From: an uncultured Lachnoanaerobaculum sp.
GTDB taxonomy: Bacteria; Bacillota; Clostridia; Lachnospirales; Lachnospiraceae
Reading direction: 5' to 3'
NCBI GenBank assembly: GCA_946999385.1
Contig: CAMQCZ010000001.1
Span: 45,602-109,601, forward strand
Length of the DNA stretch: 64,000 nt
Positions 34,169 to 43,446 of the stretch are shown here, piece by piece. How positions within the stretch are numbered: the first letter of the stretch is position 1; each line of letters starts with the position of its first letter. Position numbers and translations under genes: made by a program. The notes beneath the pieces were generated by a model. It did not search any database. It was given only the letters and a program-made list of their open reading frames with translations, and was not told the DNA's origin.

Positions 34169-36223
34169 CTATAATGTCAGTTTTTTATAACTTTTATAAT
34201 TATACTCTATTAATTTTTTCTCAAATAATATTTTTTCATCATCATTCAAATGAAATTTTTTTAACTCCTCACTAATATTAATAAGCATTTTTGAATCATT
34301 ATATATATCAGCTAATCCAAAATCAAATTCTCCGCTTTGTGCCATACCAAACAATTCACCTGCACCCCTTAATTTCATATCCTCATTTGCTATATAAAAG
34401 CCGTCATTACTATTTCCCACTATATCAAGACGTTTTTTTGCATTATCCGAATCTGAAGTTAATACAAAAATACAATATGCCTGTATATTGCTTCTTCCTA
34501 CTCTTCCCCTTAATTGATGCAAGGCTGCAAGTCCAAAACGTTGTGCATCTTCTATTAAAATAACACTTGCATTTTTCACATCTACTCCTACTTCAATAAC
34601 AGTAGTAGAAACCAAAATATCAATTCTTCCTTCTGAAAATTCTTGCATTATCTCATTTTTTCTTTTATCCTTAAGCTTACCATGCAAAAATTCTATTTTA
34701 TATTTATCCGGAAAATAAGTACGTAAAATATCAGTATAAGAAATAACATCACAAGCTTTTATATTTTCACTTTCTTCAACCATTGAGCAAATAACATAAG
34801 CCTGATGTCCTTTTTCAAGCTCTTTTAAAATATGCTTATAAGCCTTAAATCTATCATCTTTTTTTATTATCGCATTTTTAATAGGAATTCTTCCTACAGG
34901 TTTAGTATCAACTATTGATATATCCATATCTCCATATATTATTATTCCTAATGTTCTTGGAATAGGAGTTGCACTCATAACTATTACATGTGGATAATCA
35001 CCTTTCAAGCTCAAGTCCTGCCTTTGTTTTACTCCAAATCTATGTTGTTCATCTATTATAACCAAGGCTAAATTTTTATATTTACTCTCTTTTGTAATCA
35101 AAGCATGAGTACCTATAACAATATCTATCTGAGCTGTTTCAAGACCCTTATATACATCTAAATGTTGCTTTTTTGTCATTGAGCCTGTAAGTAATGCAAG
35201 TCTTGGAGGCTTTTCAAGTCTCGAAAATAATTTGTTTAAATTTTCATAATGCTGTCTTGCCAAAACTTCTGTAGGTACCATTATAAGTGATTGATAATTA
35301 TTTTTATAGCAGGCATACATAGCAAACACACTTATAATAGTCTTTCCACAACCAACATCTCCCTGTATAAGCCTATTCATAACATTCCCTGAATTCATAT
35401 CAAAAAGCAAAGTATTAATAACAGATTTTTGAGATTCACTTAATTTAAATCCCAAAATATTTTCCAACTCTTTATATTCACTGTCAGTAAATTTTATTAA
35501 ATATTTTGATTTTAATCTAATATGCTCATCTCTCAATAATTTTATATTGTAAAGAAATTGAAAAAGTTCATCAAAAACTATTCTTTCTCTGGCTTTTTCA
35601 ATTTCTTCATATGATTCAGGAAAATGTATAGCTTTTATAGCTTTTTTATAAGAAAAAAGATTGTACTTTTTTATAATATAAGCAGGAAGATACTCATATA
35701 CATCATCTTCTTCAAGACTATCTATTGCAATATTTATATTTTTTGATAACATATTATTGCTAATCCCCTTTGTAAGTGGATATATAGCTTGTAATGTATT
35801 TATTATCTTATAATAATCCTTAATAATATACACCTTAGGATGCTCTAATATAAATACTCCCCTTTTATTTACAATATTTCCTATAAATATATATTTTTCA
35901 TATAATTTCAAGCTATTAGATATATATGTTGAATTATACCACTCCACTTCTATATTATCAGTTGAATCCATTAATATAGTGCTTGTAATCTTCAATTTTT
36001 TTGTAAATTTATTTAAGAATGGCTTTATAATTTGCCCACAAATAATAGCTTGTTTATCATTTTCCAATTTACATTGTGATATATATCGTTCTTTTTCAAA
36101 TTTTATATATCTAAGTGGATAATGCGAAATCAAATCTTCTATTTTATATATTCCTAATTTTTCAAATATTTTTTTTGTCTTTGGACCTATGCCCTTTAAT
36201 TTACTTATGTCTTGTTCTTTCAT
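34169..36223 (-). CDS. recG: ATP-dependent DNA helicase RecG
   Basis: This 684-residue helicase regresses stalled replication forks. The wedge/OB domain occupies the first 230 residues, starting with ISKLKGIGPKTKKIFEKLGI. Helicase motifs include RLIQGDVGCGKTIIS (Walker A), IIDEQHRFGV (DEQH box), SATPIPRTLG, and late AALHQLRGRVGRSNIQAYC. Length is normal. There is no recognisable ribosome site before the ATG; instead a strong hairpin ends 12 bases upstream, so expression may be low or controlled. It lies downstream of yloV, a conserved order. Confidence 0.96.
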   Translation of the reverse strand: MKEQDISKLKGIGPKTKKIFEKLGIYKIEDLISHYPLRYIKFEKERYISQCKLENDKQAIICGQIIKPFLNKFTKKLKITSTILMDSTDNIEVEWYNSTYISNSLKLYEKYIFIGNIVNKRGVFILEHPKVYIIKDYYKIINTLQAIYPLTKGISNNMLSKNINIAIDSLEEDDVYEYLPAYIIKKYNLFSYKKAIKAIHFPESYEEIEKARERIVFDELFQFLYNIKLLRDEHIRLKSKYLIKFTDSEYKELENILGFKLSESQKSVINTLLFDMNSGNVMNRLIQGDVGCGKTIISVFAMYACYKNNYQSLIMVPTEVLARQHYENLNKLFSRLEKPPRLALLTGSMTKKQHLDVYKGLETAQIDIVIGTHALITKESKYKNLALVIIDEQHRFGVKQRQDLSLKGDYPHVIVMSATPIPRTLGIIIYGDMDISIVDTKPVGRIPIKNAIIKKDDRFKAYKHILKELEKGHQAYVICSMVEESENIKACDVISYTDILRTYFPDKYKIEFLHGKLKDKRKNEIMQEFSEGRIDILVSTTVIEVGVDVKNASVILIEDAQRFGLAALHQLRGRVGRSNIQAYCIFVLTSDSDNAKKRLDIVGNSNDGFYIANEDMKLRGAGELFGMAQSGEFDFGLADIYNDSKMLINISEELKKFHLNDDEKILFEKKLIEYNYKSYKKLTL

Positions 36224-36235
36224 ATTAAAAATATT

Positions 36236-36258
36236 AAGGCAATCATATAGATTGCCTT
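36236..36258 (-). terminator. Hairpin between yloV and recG, possible attenuator
   Basis: On the minus strand AAGGCAATC pairs with GATTGCCTT across a five-base loop and is followed by AATATTTTTAAT. It starts eight bases after the yloV stop and ends just before recG. It resembles a leaky intrinsic terminator that lets part of the transcript continue into recG. Confidence 0.6.
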
Positions 36259-36266
36259 TTCCTAAT

Positions 36267-37949
36267 TTATTCTACAGATATTATATAATAATATACAGCC
36301 TGTCCACCATATTGTAATTCAATATCTAAATCCTTAAATTTTTCTTTTAATCTTGAAAGCAAAATATTTGCTTCTTCTTCCTTAATATCAGCTCCATAAT
36401 AAATACTTATCAATTCACTATTTTCATCAATTAATTTTTCTAAGCCACAAATAGTAGTATCAAGTTTATTTTTACCCACTGCCAACATGGATGAATCTCC
36501 TATAGCCATAATATCTCCATTTGATATTTCAAATCCATCTATATTGGTATCTCTTATAGAATATGTTACAGATAAAGTTTTTACATTTTCTATTTCTTCA
36601 AGCATTGAGTTTAAATTTTCCTCATCACTTTGCTCAGGTACATAATTTATAATTGCACTAATACCTTGAGGTATATTTTTGGTAGGAATAACTATAATCT
36701 TTTTATCTGTACATATTTCAGCAGCCTGATTTGCAGCTAAAATTATATTTTTATTATTTGGCAAAAGATATATCTTTTTTGCATTTACTTGCTTTATTCC
36801 ATCTAGTATATCTTCCGTACTTGGATTCATTGTTTGACCACCTTCTATAATATAATCAACTCCCAAGCCTTCAAAAATTTCTTTAAGACCGGCACCTACC
36901 AAAACTGAAATAAAACCAACCTCTTTAAGCTCCTTATTTTTAGATTTTTCTACTCTTTCTTTTGCTTGTATTTTTGCCAAATTAAGAGAATCCTTTATAA
37001 GCCTTTCTTCATGCTCTTCTCTCATATTATCTATTTTTATTCTTGATAATGAACCATAGCTTAAAGCTTTTTGCAAAGCCAGACCCGGATCATTGGTATG
37101 AACATGAATTTTTATAAGCTGCGGATCAGCTACACAAACAATAGAATCTCCTATACTCTCTAAAAAATCCTTTAGCTTATCTTCTTCAATTTCATCGACT
37201 TCTTTTTCTAAATTAATTATAAATTCTGTACAATATCCAAATTTAATATCAGCTGTATCTATATTTTCTATATCTACATCAATATTTGCAATATTTGGTT
37301 TTGTAATTTCTCCTAAGCTTAGATCAAGTTCTTCTCCCTTCAAAAAAGCTCTGATACCTCTTAAAATTTGCATCAAGCCCTGTCCACCCGAATCAACAAC
37401 ACCGGCTTGCTTTAAAACAGGTAATATATCAGGTGTGGTAGAAAGAACATATTCTCCATGTTCAACAATAATGTCTGCAAATTCAACTATATCCTCAACC
37501 TCATCAACTATTTCTATTGCCTTATCACTTATACCCTTTGCAACTGTTAATATAGTACCTTCTTTAGGCTTCATAACTGCTTTATATGCAGTTTCAGTAG
37601 CTTTTACAAATGCTCTTGCAAGTACATTTGTATCTAAAAGCTTTTCCGAGCTTACCACTCTTGTAAAACCCCTTAATAGTTGTGATAATATTACTCCCGA
37701 ATTTCCTCTTGCACCTCTTAACGAGCCTGAAGAAATAGCTTTGCATATATTTTCAAAATTTATATCTTGTACTCCTGCTACCTCTTTAGCTGCAGACATA
37801 ATAGTCATTGTCATATTAGTTCCTGTATCTCCATCAGGTACAGGAAATACATTAAGTTCATTAATCCATTCTTTTTTAGCTTCTAAGCTTTTCGCACCGG
37901 CAATAAATGCTTGTTTAAGCATAATTGCATCAATCTGTTTTAGTTTCAC
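36267..37949 (-). CDS. yloV: DAK2/DegV-like kinase domain protein, YloV family (fatty acid kinase FakA-like)
   Basis: This 560-residue protein has an N-terminal Dak phosphatase/kinase domain (about 1-200) with the ATP/metal loop NVFPVPDGDTGTNMTMT and SLRGARGNSGVILSQLLRG, followed by the YloV middle and C-terminal domains. In staphylococci the homologue FakA phosphorylates fatty acids bound to FakB. No fakB (DegV) gene is visible nearby. It is upstream of recG and downstream of an Asp23-family gene, the standard Firmicutes order (yloU-yloV-recG). Confidence 0.92.
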   Translation of the reverse strand: MKLKQIDAIMLKQAFIAGAKSLEAKKEWINELNVFPVPDGDTGTNMTMTIMSAAKEVAGVQDINFENICKAISSGSLRGARGNSGVILSQLLRGFTRVVSSEKLLDTNVLARAFVKATETAYKAVMKPKEGTILTVAKGISDKAIEIVDEVEDIVEFADIIVEHGEYVLSTTPDILPVLKQAGVVDSGGQGLMQILRGIRAFLKGEELDLSLGEITKPNIANIDVDIENIDTADIKFGYCTEFIINLEKEVDEIEEDKLKDFLESIGDSIVCVADPQLIKIHVHTNDPGLALQKALSYGSLSRIKIDNMREEHEERLIKDSLNLAKIQAKERVEKSKNKELKEVGFISVLVGAGLKEIFEGLGVDYIIEGGQTMNPSTEDILDGIKQVNAKKIYLLPNNKNIILAANQAAEICTDKKIIVIPTKNIPQGISAIINYVPEQSDEENLNSMLEEIENVKTLSVTYSIRDTNIDGFEISNGDIMAIGDSSMLAVGKNKLDTTICGLEKLIDENSELISIYYGADIKEEEANILLSRLKEKFKDLDIELQYGGQAVYYYIISVE

Positions 37950-37968
37950 AGATTATATCCTCCTTAGT

Positions 37969-38328
37969 TTAGTCTATAACTCTTACACCCTCAACATATA
38001 CATTTATATTTTTCACTTGCATATTTGTAAAGGCCTCTACTTTGTATTTTACACTTTCAATAAGATTATCACAAACCACCTTTATACTAACCCCATATGA
38101 AACAATCACATGAAAGTCTATATCTATCTTATTATCCTTAATTTCAACCTTAATACCCTTGGTTAAATTATCTCTCCTTAATAACTTCACTATGCCATCT
38201 CTCACACTAAGTGTTGCCATACCAACTATACCGAAGCATTCAACTGCTTGTGAACCTGCATATAAAGCCACAACCTCAGGATTTACTACAACATCTCCTA
38301 AAGAATTGCTGATAATACCTTTGTTCAT
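37969..38328 (-). CDS. yloU: Asp23/Gls24 family envelope stress protein, YloU-like
   Basis: This 119-residue protein belongs to the Asp23 family. Segments such as GDVVVNPEVVALYAGSQAVE, GIVGMATLSVRDGI and VIVSYGVSIKVVCDNLIESV are typical. The start at 38328 has GGAGG eight bases upstream; an in-frame GTG nine bases earlier sits on the ribosome site and is unlikely. Family members sit at the membrane and affect envelope homeostasis. It is divergent from rpmB, as in many Firmicutes. Confidence 0.92.
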   Translation of the reverse strand: MNKGIISNSLGDVVVNPEVVALYAGSQAVECFGIVGMATLSVRDGIVKLLRRDNLTKGIKVEIKDNKIDIDFHVIVSYGVSIKVVCDNLIESVKYKVEAFTNMQVKNINVYVEGVRVID

Positions 38329-38416
38329 ATTTTTCACCTCCGTGAGTCTTATACATTTATTTATGCTTAAGTATAACCTATTTAATTAAAAATTACTAGA
38401 TTTATTTATTTTATAC

Positions 38417-38445
38417 TTGCAATTATTATATTATTTTGTTATCAT
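38417..38445 (+). promoter_or_regulatory. Probable sigma-A promoter of rpmB
   Basis: TTGCAA (38417-38422) and TATCAT (38440-38445) are 17 bases apart on the plus strand, giving a leader of about 95 bases. A second pair further down (TTGAAA at 38469) is possible but has a poorer -10 box. Confidence 0.5.
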
Positions 38446-38546
38446 ACATACGTTATGGATTTTTCTTTTGAAAATATTATATTATTTTATTTTAAAATAT
38501 TTTTAGATTATCATAAAATCCACTTTGCATTTAAGGAGGTGTAACT

Positions 38547-38732
38547 ATGGCAAAATGTGCAATTTGCGAAAAAGCTGCTCATTTCGGTAATGCTGTCAGC
38601 CACTCACATAGAAGATCTAACAAAATGTGGAAAGCAAATGTTAAATCTGTAAGAGTAAAAACAGAAGGCGGTTCTAAAAAGATGTATATATGTACATCAT
38701 GTTTACGTTCTAACTTGGTTGAGCGTGCATAA
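38547..38732 (+). CDS. rpmB: 50S ribosomal protein L28
   Basis: This 61-residue protein is L28 of the zinc-binding (C+) type, with CAIC near the start and CTSC near the end forming the ribbon. NAVSHSHRRSNKMWKANVK is diagnostic. A strong AAGGAGG site lies upstream. It is divergent from yloU-yloV and ends at a bidirectional terminator. The C+ form suggests the organism may also hold a zinc-free paralogue for zinc limitation, not seen here. Confidence 0.97.
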   Translation: MAKCAICEKAAHFGNAVSHSHRRSNKMWKANVKSVRVKTEGGSKKMYICTSCLRSNLVERA

Positions 38733-38802
38733 TTAATTTAAGCTAAGAATCATTATACGGTCGATACTTGCTTTTTGTTATTAATTTGTTATCAAATTCA
38801 GA

Positions 38803-38853
38803 TAAAATAAATAAAAACATCCTTATTAACAAAGGATGTTTTTATTTATTTTA
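38803..38853. terminator. Bidirectional terminator between rpmB and gerW
   Basis: A long stem (AAATAAATAAAAACATCCTT with AAGGATGTTTTTATTTATTT) surrounds a seven-base loop. Both arms supply T-runs, so it can end rpmB on the plus strand and the gerW transcript on the minus strand. Confidence 0.85.
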
Positions 38854-38886
38854 AGTCAATATTTTTTTAAACGTAGCATTAAATAT

Positions 38887-39288
38887 CTAATTTTTTTTAT
38901 GTTTATTATTTATATTTTTAGCTATATCAATATTTTTCTTACTAATCTCTTTATCAGCACTGAATTTATTGACTATATCAGGAACAAGATCAAGCACCTT
39001 AGTTATAGGATCTTGAGCTTTTATATTTACAAGCTTTGTAACTCCATTTTGTATAATCAGCACTGCACTTGGACTAAGCTTAGTGCTCATTCCACCACCG
39101 CCATTATTTTTGGCATTTTCATAAAAAGCTCCGGCTGCTATACCGCAACTTATATCTACTAAAGGAATAATTATAGTATCGTCAACCTTTGTAGGCTCCC
39201 CAACTACAGTTTTTGCACTTACCAAGGTATCCAAACCTTTAAACATACTTTCTATAGAATTTATTATTGAATTATCTTTTTCTGACAT
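38887..39288 (-). CDS. gerW: GerW family sporulation protein (YtfJ)
   Basis: This 133-residue protein matches the GerW/YtfJ family, which in Bacillus is needed for normal spore germination. The conserved core is TVVGEPTKVDDTIIIPLVDI followed by a glycine-rich segment (NNGGGGMSTKLSPSAVLII). The C-terminal tail is lysine- and asparagine-rich. It lies 14 bases after a DUF2953 gene, the ytfI-ytfJ pair found in spore formers. This suggests the organism is or descends from a spore former. Confidence 0.92.
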   Translation of the reverse strand: MSEKDNSIINSIESMFKGLDTLVSAKTVVGEPTKVDDTIIIPLVDISCGIAAGAFYENAKNNGGGGMSTKLSPSAVLIIQNGVTKLVNIKAQDPITKVLDLVPDIVNKFSADKEISKKNIDIAKNINNKHKKN

Positions 39289-39302
39289 AAATACCCCTAT
39301 TC

Positions 39303-40199
39303 TTAAAATAATTTTCGACTTTTATATAAATAATATAATCTTTTTATATCCTTATCAAAATATAATATAAAAATATAATATAGTATATAGTATAGCCCTA
39401 TTTTACCTCTCATATAAAGATCTATATCAATAATATTATATTCAAAAACCGGAATAAATTCTATTTTTTTATAATATTTTGGTGGTATCAATGATATATA
39501 TGAAACAAAATTAGCAGTTGTTGCAGGATCTTGCATTCCAAATATACATTTACCTTTCTTTTTATTAGGTAAAATATGTTTTATTATATTTCTTGAAATT
39601 TTAAATATTTTCTTTATAGCTATAATATTTCTCTTATCTCTAAAAGCCTTTTCTATTTTAATCTTTTTTTTGATAACTTTTTTTAATATTTTTTGTGAAT
39701 TTCTTATAATATTTTCTATTTTATAAAAAATTTGTTTTAATTTTTGTTTTAATTTTATTACTCTTATTTTTTTATTCTTACCGGAATTCAATCTATTATT
39801 TTTTTTAAATATTTTTTTATATGATATTTTTTTTTCATCTATACTTATATTCTTTATTTCTTTTTCAGCTTCTATAGCTTCATCTTCCTTAATATTGTCT
39901 TCAGCTTTAAATTCTTTATCACTATTGCTATTTTTATCATTTTTATCACTATTTAAAATATTAAATTTTATAAAATTTAATTTATATTCTAATTTTTCAT
40001 CATATATAAGATAAAAATTGAATAAGCCTAAAATATATCCTGATTTTATATGTATCTTCAGCTTATCTTTATATAAAATATTTATTTTATAGGTAATAGA
40101 AGAAAAAATAATTATACAAAGCAAAATTAATATAAATAGAATTAAATATAATATAATCAAAAATATGTATTTTATTATATTAAAAATTATTGCCGACAT
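39303..40199 (-). CDS. DUF2953 domain protein (YtfI-like)
   Basis: This 298-residue protein has an N-terminal membrane helix (about 8-35), a long lysine/isoleucine-rich region (about 85-190), and a C-terminal DUF2953 domain recognised by GMQDPATTANFVSYISLI and the FEYNIIDIDLYMRGKI stretch. Its partner is gerW. The middle region is compositionally biased (AAA and ATA codons) more than the neighbours. The family is associated with sporulation but has no known activity. Confidence 0.85.
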   Translation of the reverse strand: MSAIIFNIIKYIFLIILYLILFILILLCIIIFSSITYKINILYKDKLKIHIKSGYILGLFNFYLIYDEKLEYKLNFIKFNILNSDKNDKNSNSDKEFKAEDNIKEDEAIEAEKEIKNISIDEKKISYKKIFKKNNRLNSGKNKKIRVIKLKQKLKQIFYKIENIIRNSQKILKKVIKKKIKIEKAFRDKRNIIAIKKIFKISRNIIKHILPNKKKGKCIFGMQDPATTANFVSYISLIPPKYYKKIEFIPVFEYNIIDIDLYMRGKIGLYYILYYIFILYFDKDIKRLYYLYKSRKLF

Positions 40200-40210
40200 T
40201 TTTTTCCTTT

Positions 40211-40561
40211 CTATTTATTATATTTTTTTCTTAAATATTGTTCATATTCAAAATTATGCTCTTTTATATAAACTTCATCAACTATATCCCTTACAAGCTC
40301 AAAGGCCTCATACTTAGTTATCGCAAATCCTACAATTAATATATTGTTTTTTTCTTTATTTTTTAATATTTTATCTATAAAGCTTCTTTTTTTATTATAA
40401 AAAATATTAAAAATAAATTGATTAACTATACAAAGCTTTGAATCTATTATACATATTATATATAAAAAAGGAATAAAAGATCTTTTATTAATTGATTTTA
40501 TCAGCTTAATCTTGTTATTTGAAGCTTTTTTACCGAAAAATAGTCTTTTATTCCATTCCAT
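40211..40561 (-). CDS. Conserved-looking small protein of unknown function
   Basis: I do not recognise this 116-residue protein. It is basic, has a possible hydrophobic segment near residues 31-47 (FIPFLYIICIIDSKLCIVN), and a C-terminal part with NILIVGFAITKYEAFELVRD that looks like a small alpha/beta domain. The start at 40561 has AGAGG five bases upstream. It lies between cinA and the DUF2953 gene in a tight operon (6 and 11 bases), so it is probably expressed, but I assign no function. Confidence 0.65.
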   Translation of the reverse strand: MEWNKRLFFGKKASNNKIKLIKSINKRSFIPFLYIICIIDSKLCIVNQFIFNIFYNKKRSFIDKILKNKEKNNILIVGFAITKYEAFELVRDIVDEVYIKEHNFEYEQYLRKKYNK

Positions 40562-40573
40562 ATTCACCTCTAA

Positions 40574-41311
40574 CTATAAATTTTTATCTAAAATACTTCT
40601 TCTCAATAAGTCTAGAGCCGCATTTACAGCCTGCTCTCTTATCTCTTTTCTTGTCCCTTTAAAAATATATTCATTAACCTTTACATCATTTTCAAAATAA
40701 CAAGCAATATATACAAGACCTACAGGCTTTGTCGGTGTTCCTCCATCAGGTCCTGCTATACCTGTAATTGCTAATGAAGCATCTGAACCGGCGGCAAAAA
40801 CGGCACCCATAGCCATTTCCTTTGCAGTTTGTTCACTAACTGCACCATACTTTTTCAAGGTTACTTTACTAACATTTAAGGTTTTCCTTTTTGCTTTATT
40901 AGTATATGTTATAAATCCTTCTCTAAATACATCCGAAACACCCGGAACATCTATAAATCTTGCTGATAACATACCTCCTGTACAAGACTCGGCAGTAGCA
41001 ATACTAATCTCATATTCCTCAAGTAATTTTACTACAGCCATTTCTAAGCTTATATCTTTTTTGGTAGAAAAAACTTTATCACCTAAAATTTTTTTAATTT
41101 CTTTATATATAGGCTTGATTTTTGCTTTGGCATCATCCTCTATATCACCACTGGCTGATAATATAATATCTATTTCCAAGTTGCTTAAATCTTTTATAGA
41201 AATATCAACTTCATCATTTGATAAAAGATGAGATATATCCTGTTTTAATTTTTCAAGATTTATTCCATAGCATTTTATAGTTTTATATCTTGTTACAAGT
41301 GCTTGATTCAT
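40574..41311 (-). CDS. cinA: CinA family protein lacking the molybdopterin-binding domain (nicotinamide-nucleotide amidase)
   Basis: This 245-residue protein contains the CinA C-terminal amidase domain (about 90-245), with SIATAESCTGGMLSARFIDVPG and SLAITGIAGPDGGTPTKPVG, which hydrolyses nicotinamide mononucleotide. The first 85 residues match the linker part of full-length CinA (KTIKCYGINLEKLKQDI), but the N-terminal MoCF/COG1058 domain, about 165 residues, is missing. The start at 41311 has GAGGAG seven bases upstream. It follows pgsA, the usual rimO-pgsA-cinA order. It appears to be a natural N-terminal truncation. Confidence 0.88.
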   Translation of the reverse strand: MNQALVTRYKTIKCYGINLEKLKQDISHLLSNDEVDISIKDLSNLEIDIILSASGDIEDDAKAKIKPIYKEIKKILGDKVFSTKKDISLEMAVVKLLEEYEISIATAESCTGGMLSARFIDVPGVSDVFREGFITYTNKAKRKTLNVSKVTLKKYGAVSEQTAKEMAMGAVFAAGSDASLAITGIAGPDGGTPTKPVGLVYIACYFENDVKVNEYIFKGTRKEIREQAVNAALDLLRRSILDKNL

Positions 41312-41324
41312 AATCATTCTCCTC

Positions 41325-41867
41325 TTAAAGCTTTTTTTTAGTTATTACCTTATAATTTTTACAAATATAATCTATTAATGACACAACTGTTAATATAAGC
41401 ATTAAATAAATAGAAATTTGTGTTAATATATTAAAAAAGTTTAATTTTAATAATATAAGTATAACTGATATCATTTGAACAATAGTCTTGATTTTACCCC
41501 ATTTACTTGCAGCTATTACTATTCCTAAATCACTTGCTACCAATCTAAATCCACTTATAATAAATTCTCTTGCTATAATAATCAATACTATCCACGCAGA
41601 AATCCATTTAAGTTCAATAAAGCATATAAGTGCCGAGCATACTAAAAGCTTATCTGCAAGCGGATCCATAAATTTACCAAAATTTGTTATTAAATTATAT
41701 TTCCTTGCTATATATCCATCTAATGCATCTGTCAAGGCTGCTAAAATAAATATAAGCAAAGCTATCATTCTTAATTTATAATTTTCACCATTTTGTAATA
41801 ATAAAAATATTACAAATAAAGGAATCATAAAAACTCTTAATATAGTCAATTTATTGGGTAAATTCAT
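41325..41867 (-). CDS. pgsA: CDP-diacylglycerol-glycerol-3-phosphate 3-phosphatidyltransferase
   Basis: This 180-residue membrane enzyme makes phosphatidylglycerol phosphate. The CDP-alcohol phosphotransferase motif DALDGYIARKYNLITNFGKF with the following MDPLADK (DGxxAR...GxxxDxxxD) is intact. About five membrane helices are seen. The N-terminus MNLPNKLTILRVFMIPLFV is typical. It overlaps rimO by four bases. Confidence 0.96.
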   Translation of the reverse strand: MNLPNKLTILRVFMIPLFVIFLLLQNGENYKLRMIALLIFILAALTDALDGYIARKYNLITNFGKFMDPLADKLLVCSALICFIELKWISAWIVLIIIAREFIISGFRLVASDLGIVIAASKWGKIKTIVQMISVILILLKLNFFNILTQISIYLMLILTVVSLIDYICKNYKVITKKKL

Positions 41868-43186
41868 GCTATTTCTCCTATTAAATCATATTCTGAAGAG
41901 CCTGTAATAATCACTTCAACAAAATCACCTGACATATGTGTAAAAGTAGAATTTACAAAAATATATCCATCAACATTCGGTGTATCCATATATGTTCTTC
42001 CTATATATATATCTTCATTACTAAGCTTACCTTCAATAAGAACCTTTATTTTTTTTCCTATCATTTTTTTTAATTTTTCTTTAGAAATTTTTTGTTGTAA
42101 AAGCATAAGCTCATCTTTTCTTTTTTCCTTCAATGACTCAGGTAACTGATCATTAAATCCGGCAGCCACAGTACCTTCTTCAAGTGAATAAGTGAATATT
42201 CCTAATCTGTCAAATTTCATTTCTTTAATAAATTTTTTTAATTCTTTAAAATCATTTTCACTTTCACCTGGAAAGCCTGTTATTAAAGTCGTTCTAAGAC
42301 TTATATCAGGTATCCTGGATCTAAGTTTTTTTAATATTAATCTTAAATCTGCTTGACTTGTTCTTCTTGCCATACGTCTTAAAATTTTATCACTGGCATG
42401 TTGTATAGGTATATCCAAATATTTACATATTTTTTCTTCTTTAGCAATAATATCTATAAGCTCATCATTAATCTCTTCAGGATAACAATAAAGAATCCTT
42501 ATCCATTCCAAGTCCTCAATCTTTACAAGCTCAGCTAAAAGTCTTGCCAAGCTTTTTTGCTTATATATATCTACACCATAAAGTGTTGTTTCCTGTGCAA
42601 CAAGGATTAACTCTCTCACACCATTTTTAACCAATTCTTCAGCCTGCTTCACCAAAACTTCTATCGGGTAAGAGCGATAATGTCCCCTCAAGCTTGGAAT
42701 AATACAATATGTACAATTCTTATCACAGCCTTCTGCAATTTTTAAATATGAATACCAGAATGCTCCTGAATTTGTTCTTTTTGTATTTATTGCAGGAAGC
42801 CTATTTAAATCCAAAAATTCTACATTCTTTTTTCCGTCTATAACCTCATTTATAACATCTACTATCTTATCATAGCTTGATGTTCCAACCAAGGCATCTA
42901 CCTCAGGTATCTCCTTTAAAATTTCATCCTTATATCTTTGTGCCATACAACCGCTTACTATAAGTATTTTTAATTTAGCTGTATTTTTTAATTTAGCCAT
43001 TTCCAATATAGTATTTATACTTTCTTCTTTTGCATCCAAAATAAAACAGCAGGTATTAACAATAATAATATCTGCCTCTGATTCATCAGGAGTATATTGA
43101 AAGCCATATTCAGCACTGATCCCAAGCATTATTTCAGCATCAACTGTATTTTTATCACAGCCAAGTGAAACCATATTGATTTTCAT
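41864..43186 (-). CDS. rimO: Ribosomal protein S12 methylthiotransferase
   Basis: This 440-residue radical SAM enzyme methylthiolates an aspartate of ribosomal protein S12. It has the UPF0004 domain (1-130, with MVSLGCDKNTVDAEIML), the radical SAM domain with the cluster cysteines in GCDKNCTYCIIP, and a C-terminal TRAM domain (from about 375). The sequence SLGCDKN distinguishes RimO from MiaB and MtaB. It overlaps pgsA by four bases and follows rpoZ by 17 bases. Confidence 0.96.
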   Translation of the reverse strand: MKINMVSLGCDKNTVDAEIMLGISAEYGFQYTPDESEADIIIVNTCCFILDAKEESINTILEMAKLKNTAKLKILIVSGCMAQRYKDEILKEIPEVDALVGTSSYDKIVDVINEVIDGKKNVEFLDLNRLPAINTKRTNSGAFWYSYLKIAEGCDKNCTYCIIPSLRGHYRSYPIEVLVKQAEELVKNGVRELILVAQETTLYGVDIYKQKSLARLLAELVKIEDLEWIRILYCYPEEINDELIDIIAKEEKICKYLDIPIQHASDKILRRMARRTSQADLRLILKKLRSRIPDISLRTTLITGFPGESENDFKELKKFIKEMKFDRLGIFTYSLEEGTVAAGFNDQLPESLKEKRKDELMLLQQKISKEKLKKMIGKKIKVLIEGKLSNEDIYIGRTYMDTPNVDGYIFVNSTFTHMSGDFVEVIITGSSEYDLIGEIA

Positions 43187-43203
43187 AAATTCCCCTCTTA
43201 TCT

Positions 43204-43446
43204 TTATAATTCCTGAGCATCCTCTGACACTATTTTTACATGTGAATTATAAAGCTCATCTATAGCTACTGATAAAGGTTTTCTACCCTTTGTCCTAACT
43301 TCGGACCTTGCACCGTCTACTAATTGTCTTGCTCTTTTTGCAGTAGCAATGACTATAGAGTAACGACTTTGTACTAAAGGCTGTTCACCCTGCTCAAGTC
43401 CCTTATTTGCGGCATTAATTAAATCTGTATATGATGGATGTAACAC
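43204..43446 (-). CDS. rpoZ: RNA polymerase omega subunit
   Basis: This 80-residue protein stabilises the beta-prime subunit of RNA polymerase. The sequence SRYSIVIATAKRARQLVDGA followed by KPLSVAIDELYNSHV is the omega signature. It is directly adjacent to gmk with no gap, the standard Firmicutes order yicC-gmk-rpoZ. Confidence 0.93.
   Translation of the reverse strand: MLHPSYTDLINAANKGLEQGEQPLVQSRYSIVIATAKRARQLVDGARSEVRTKGRKPLSVAIDELYNSHVKIVSEDAQEL

Noticed and set aside
37435..38100. Plus-strand reading frame of 221 codons
   Set aside because: It covers yloV and yloU on the opposite strand, has no ribosome site and its sequence is that of a mirrored frame.
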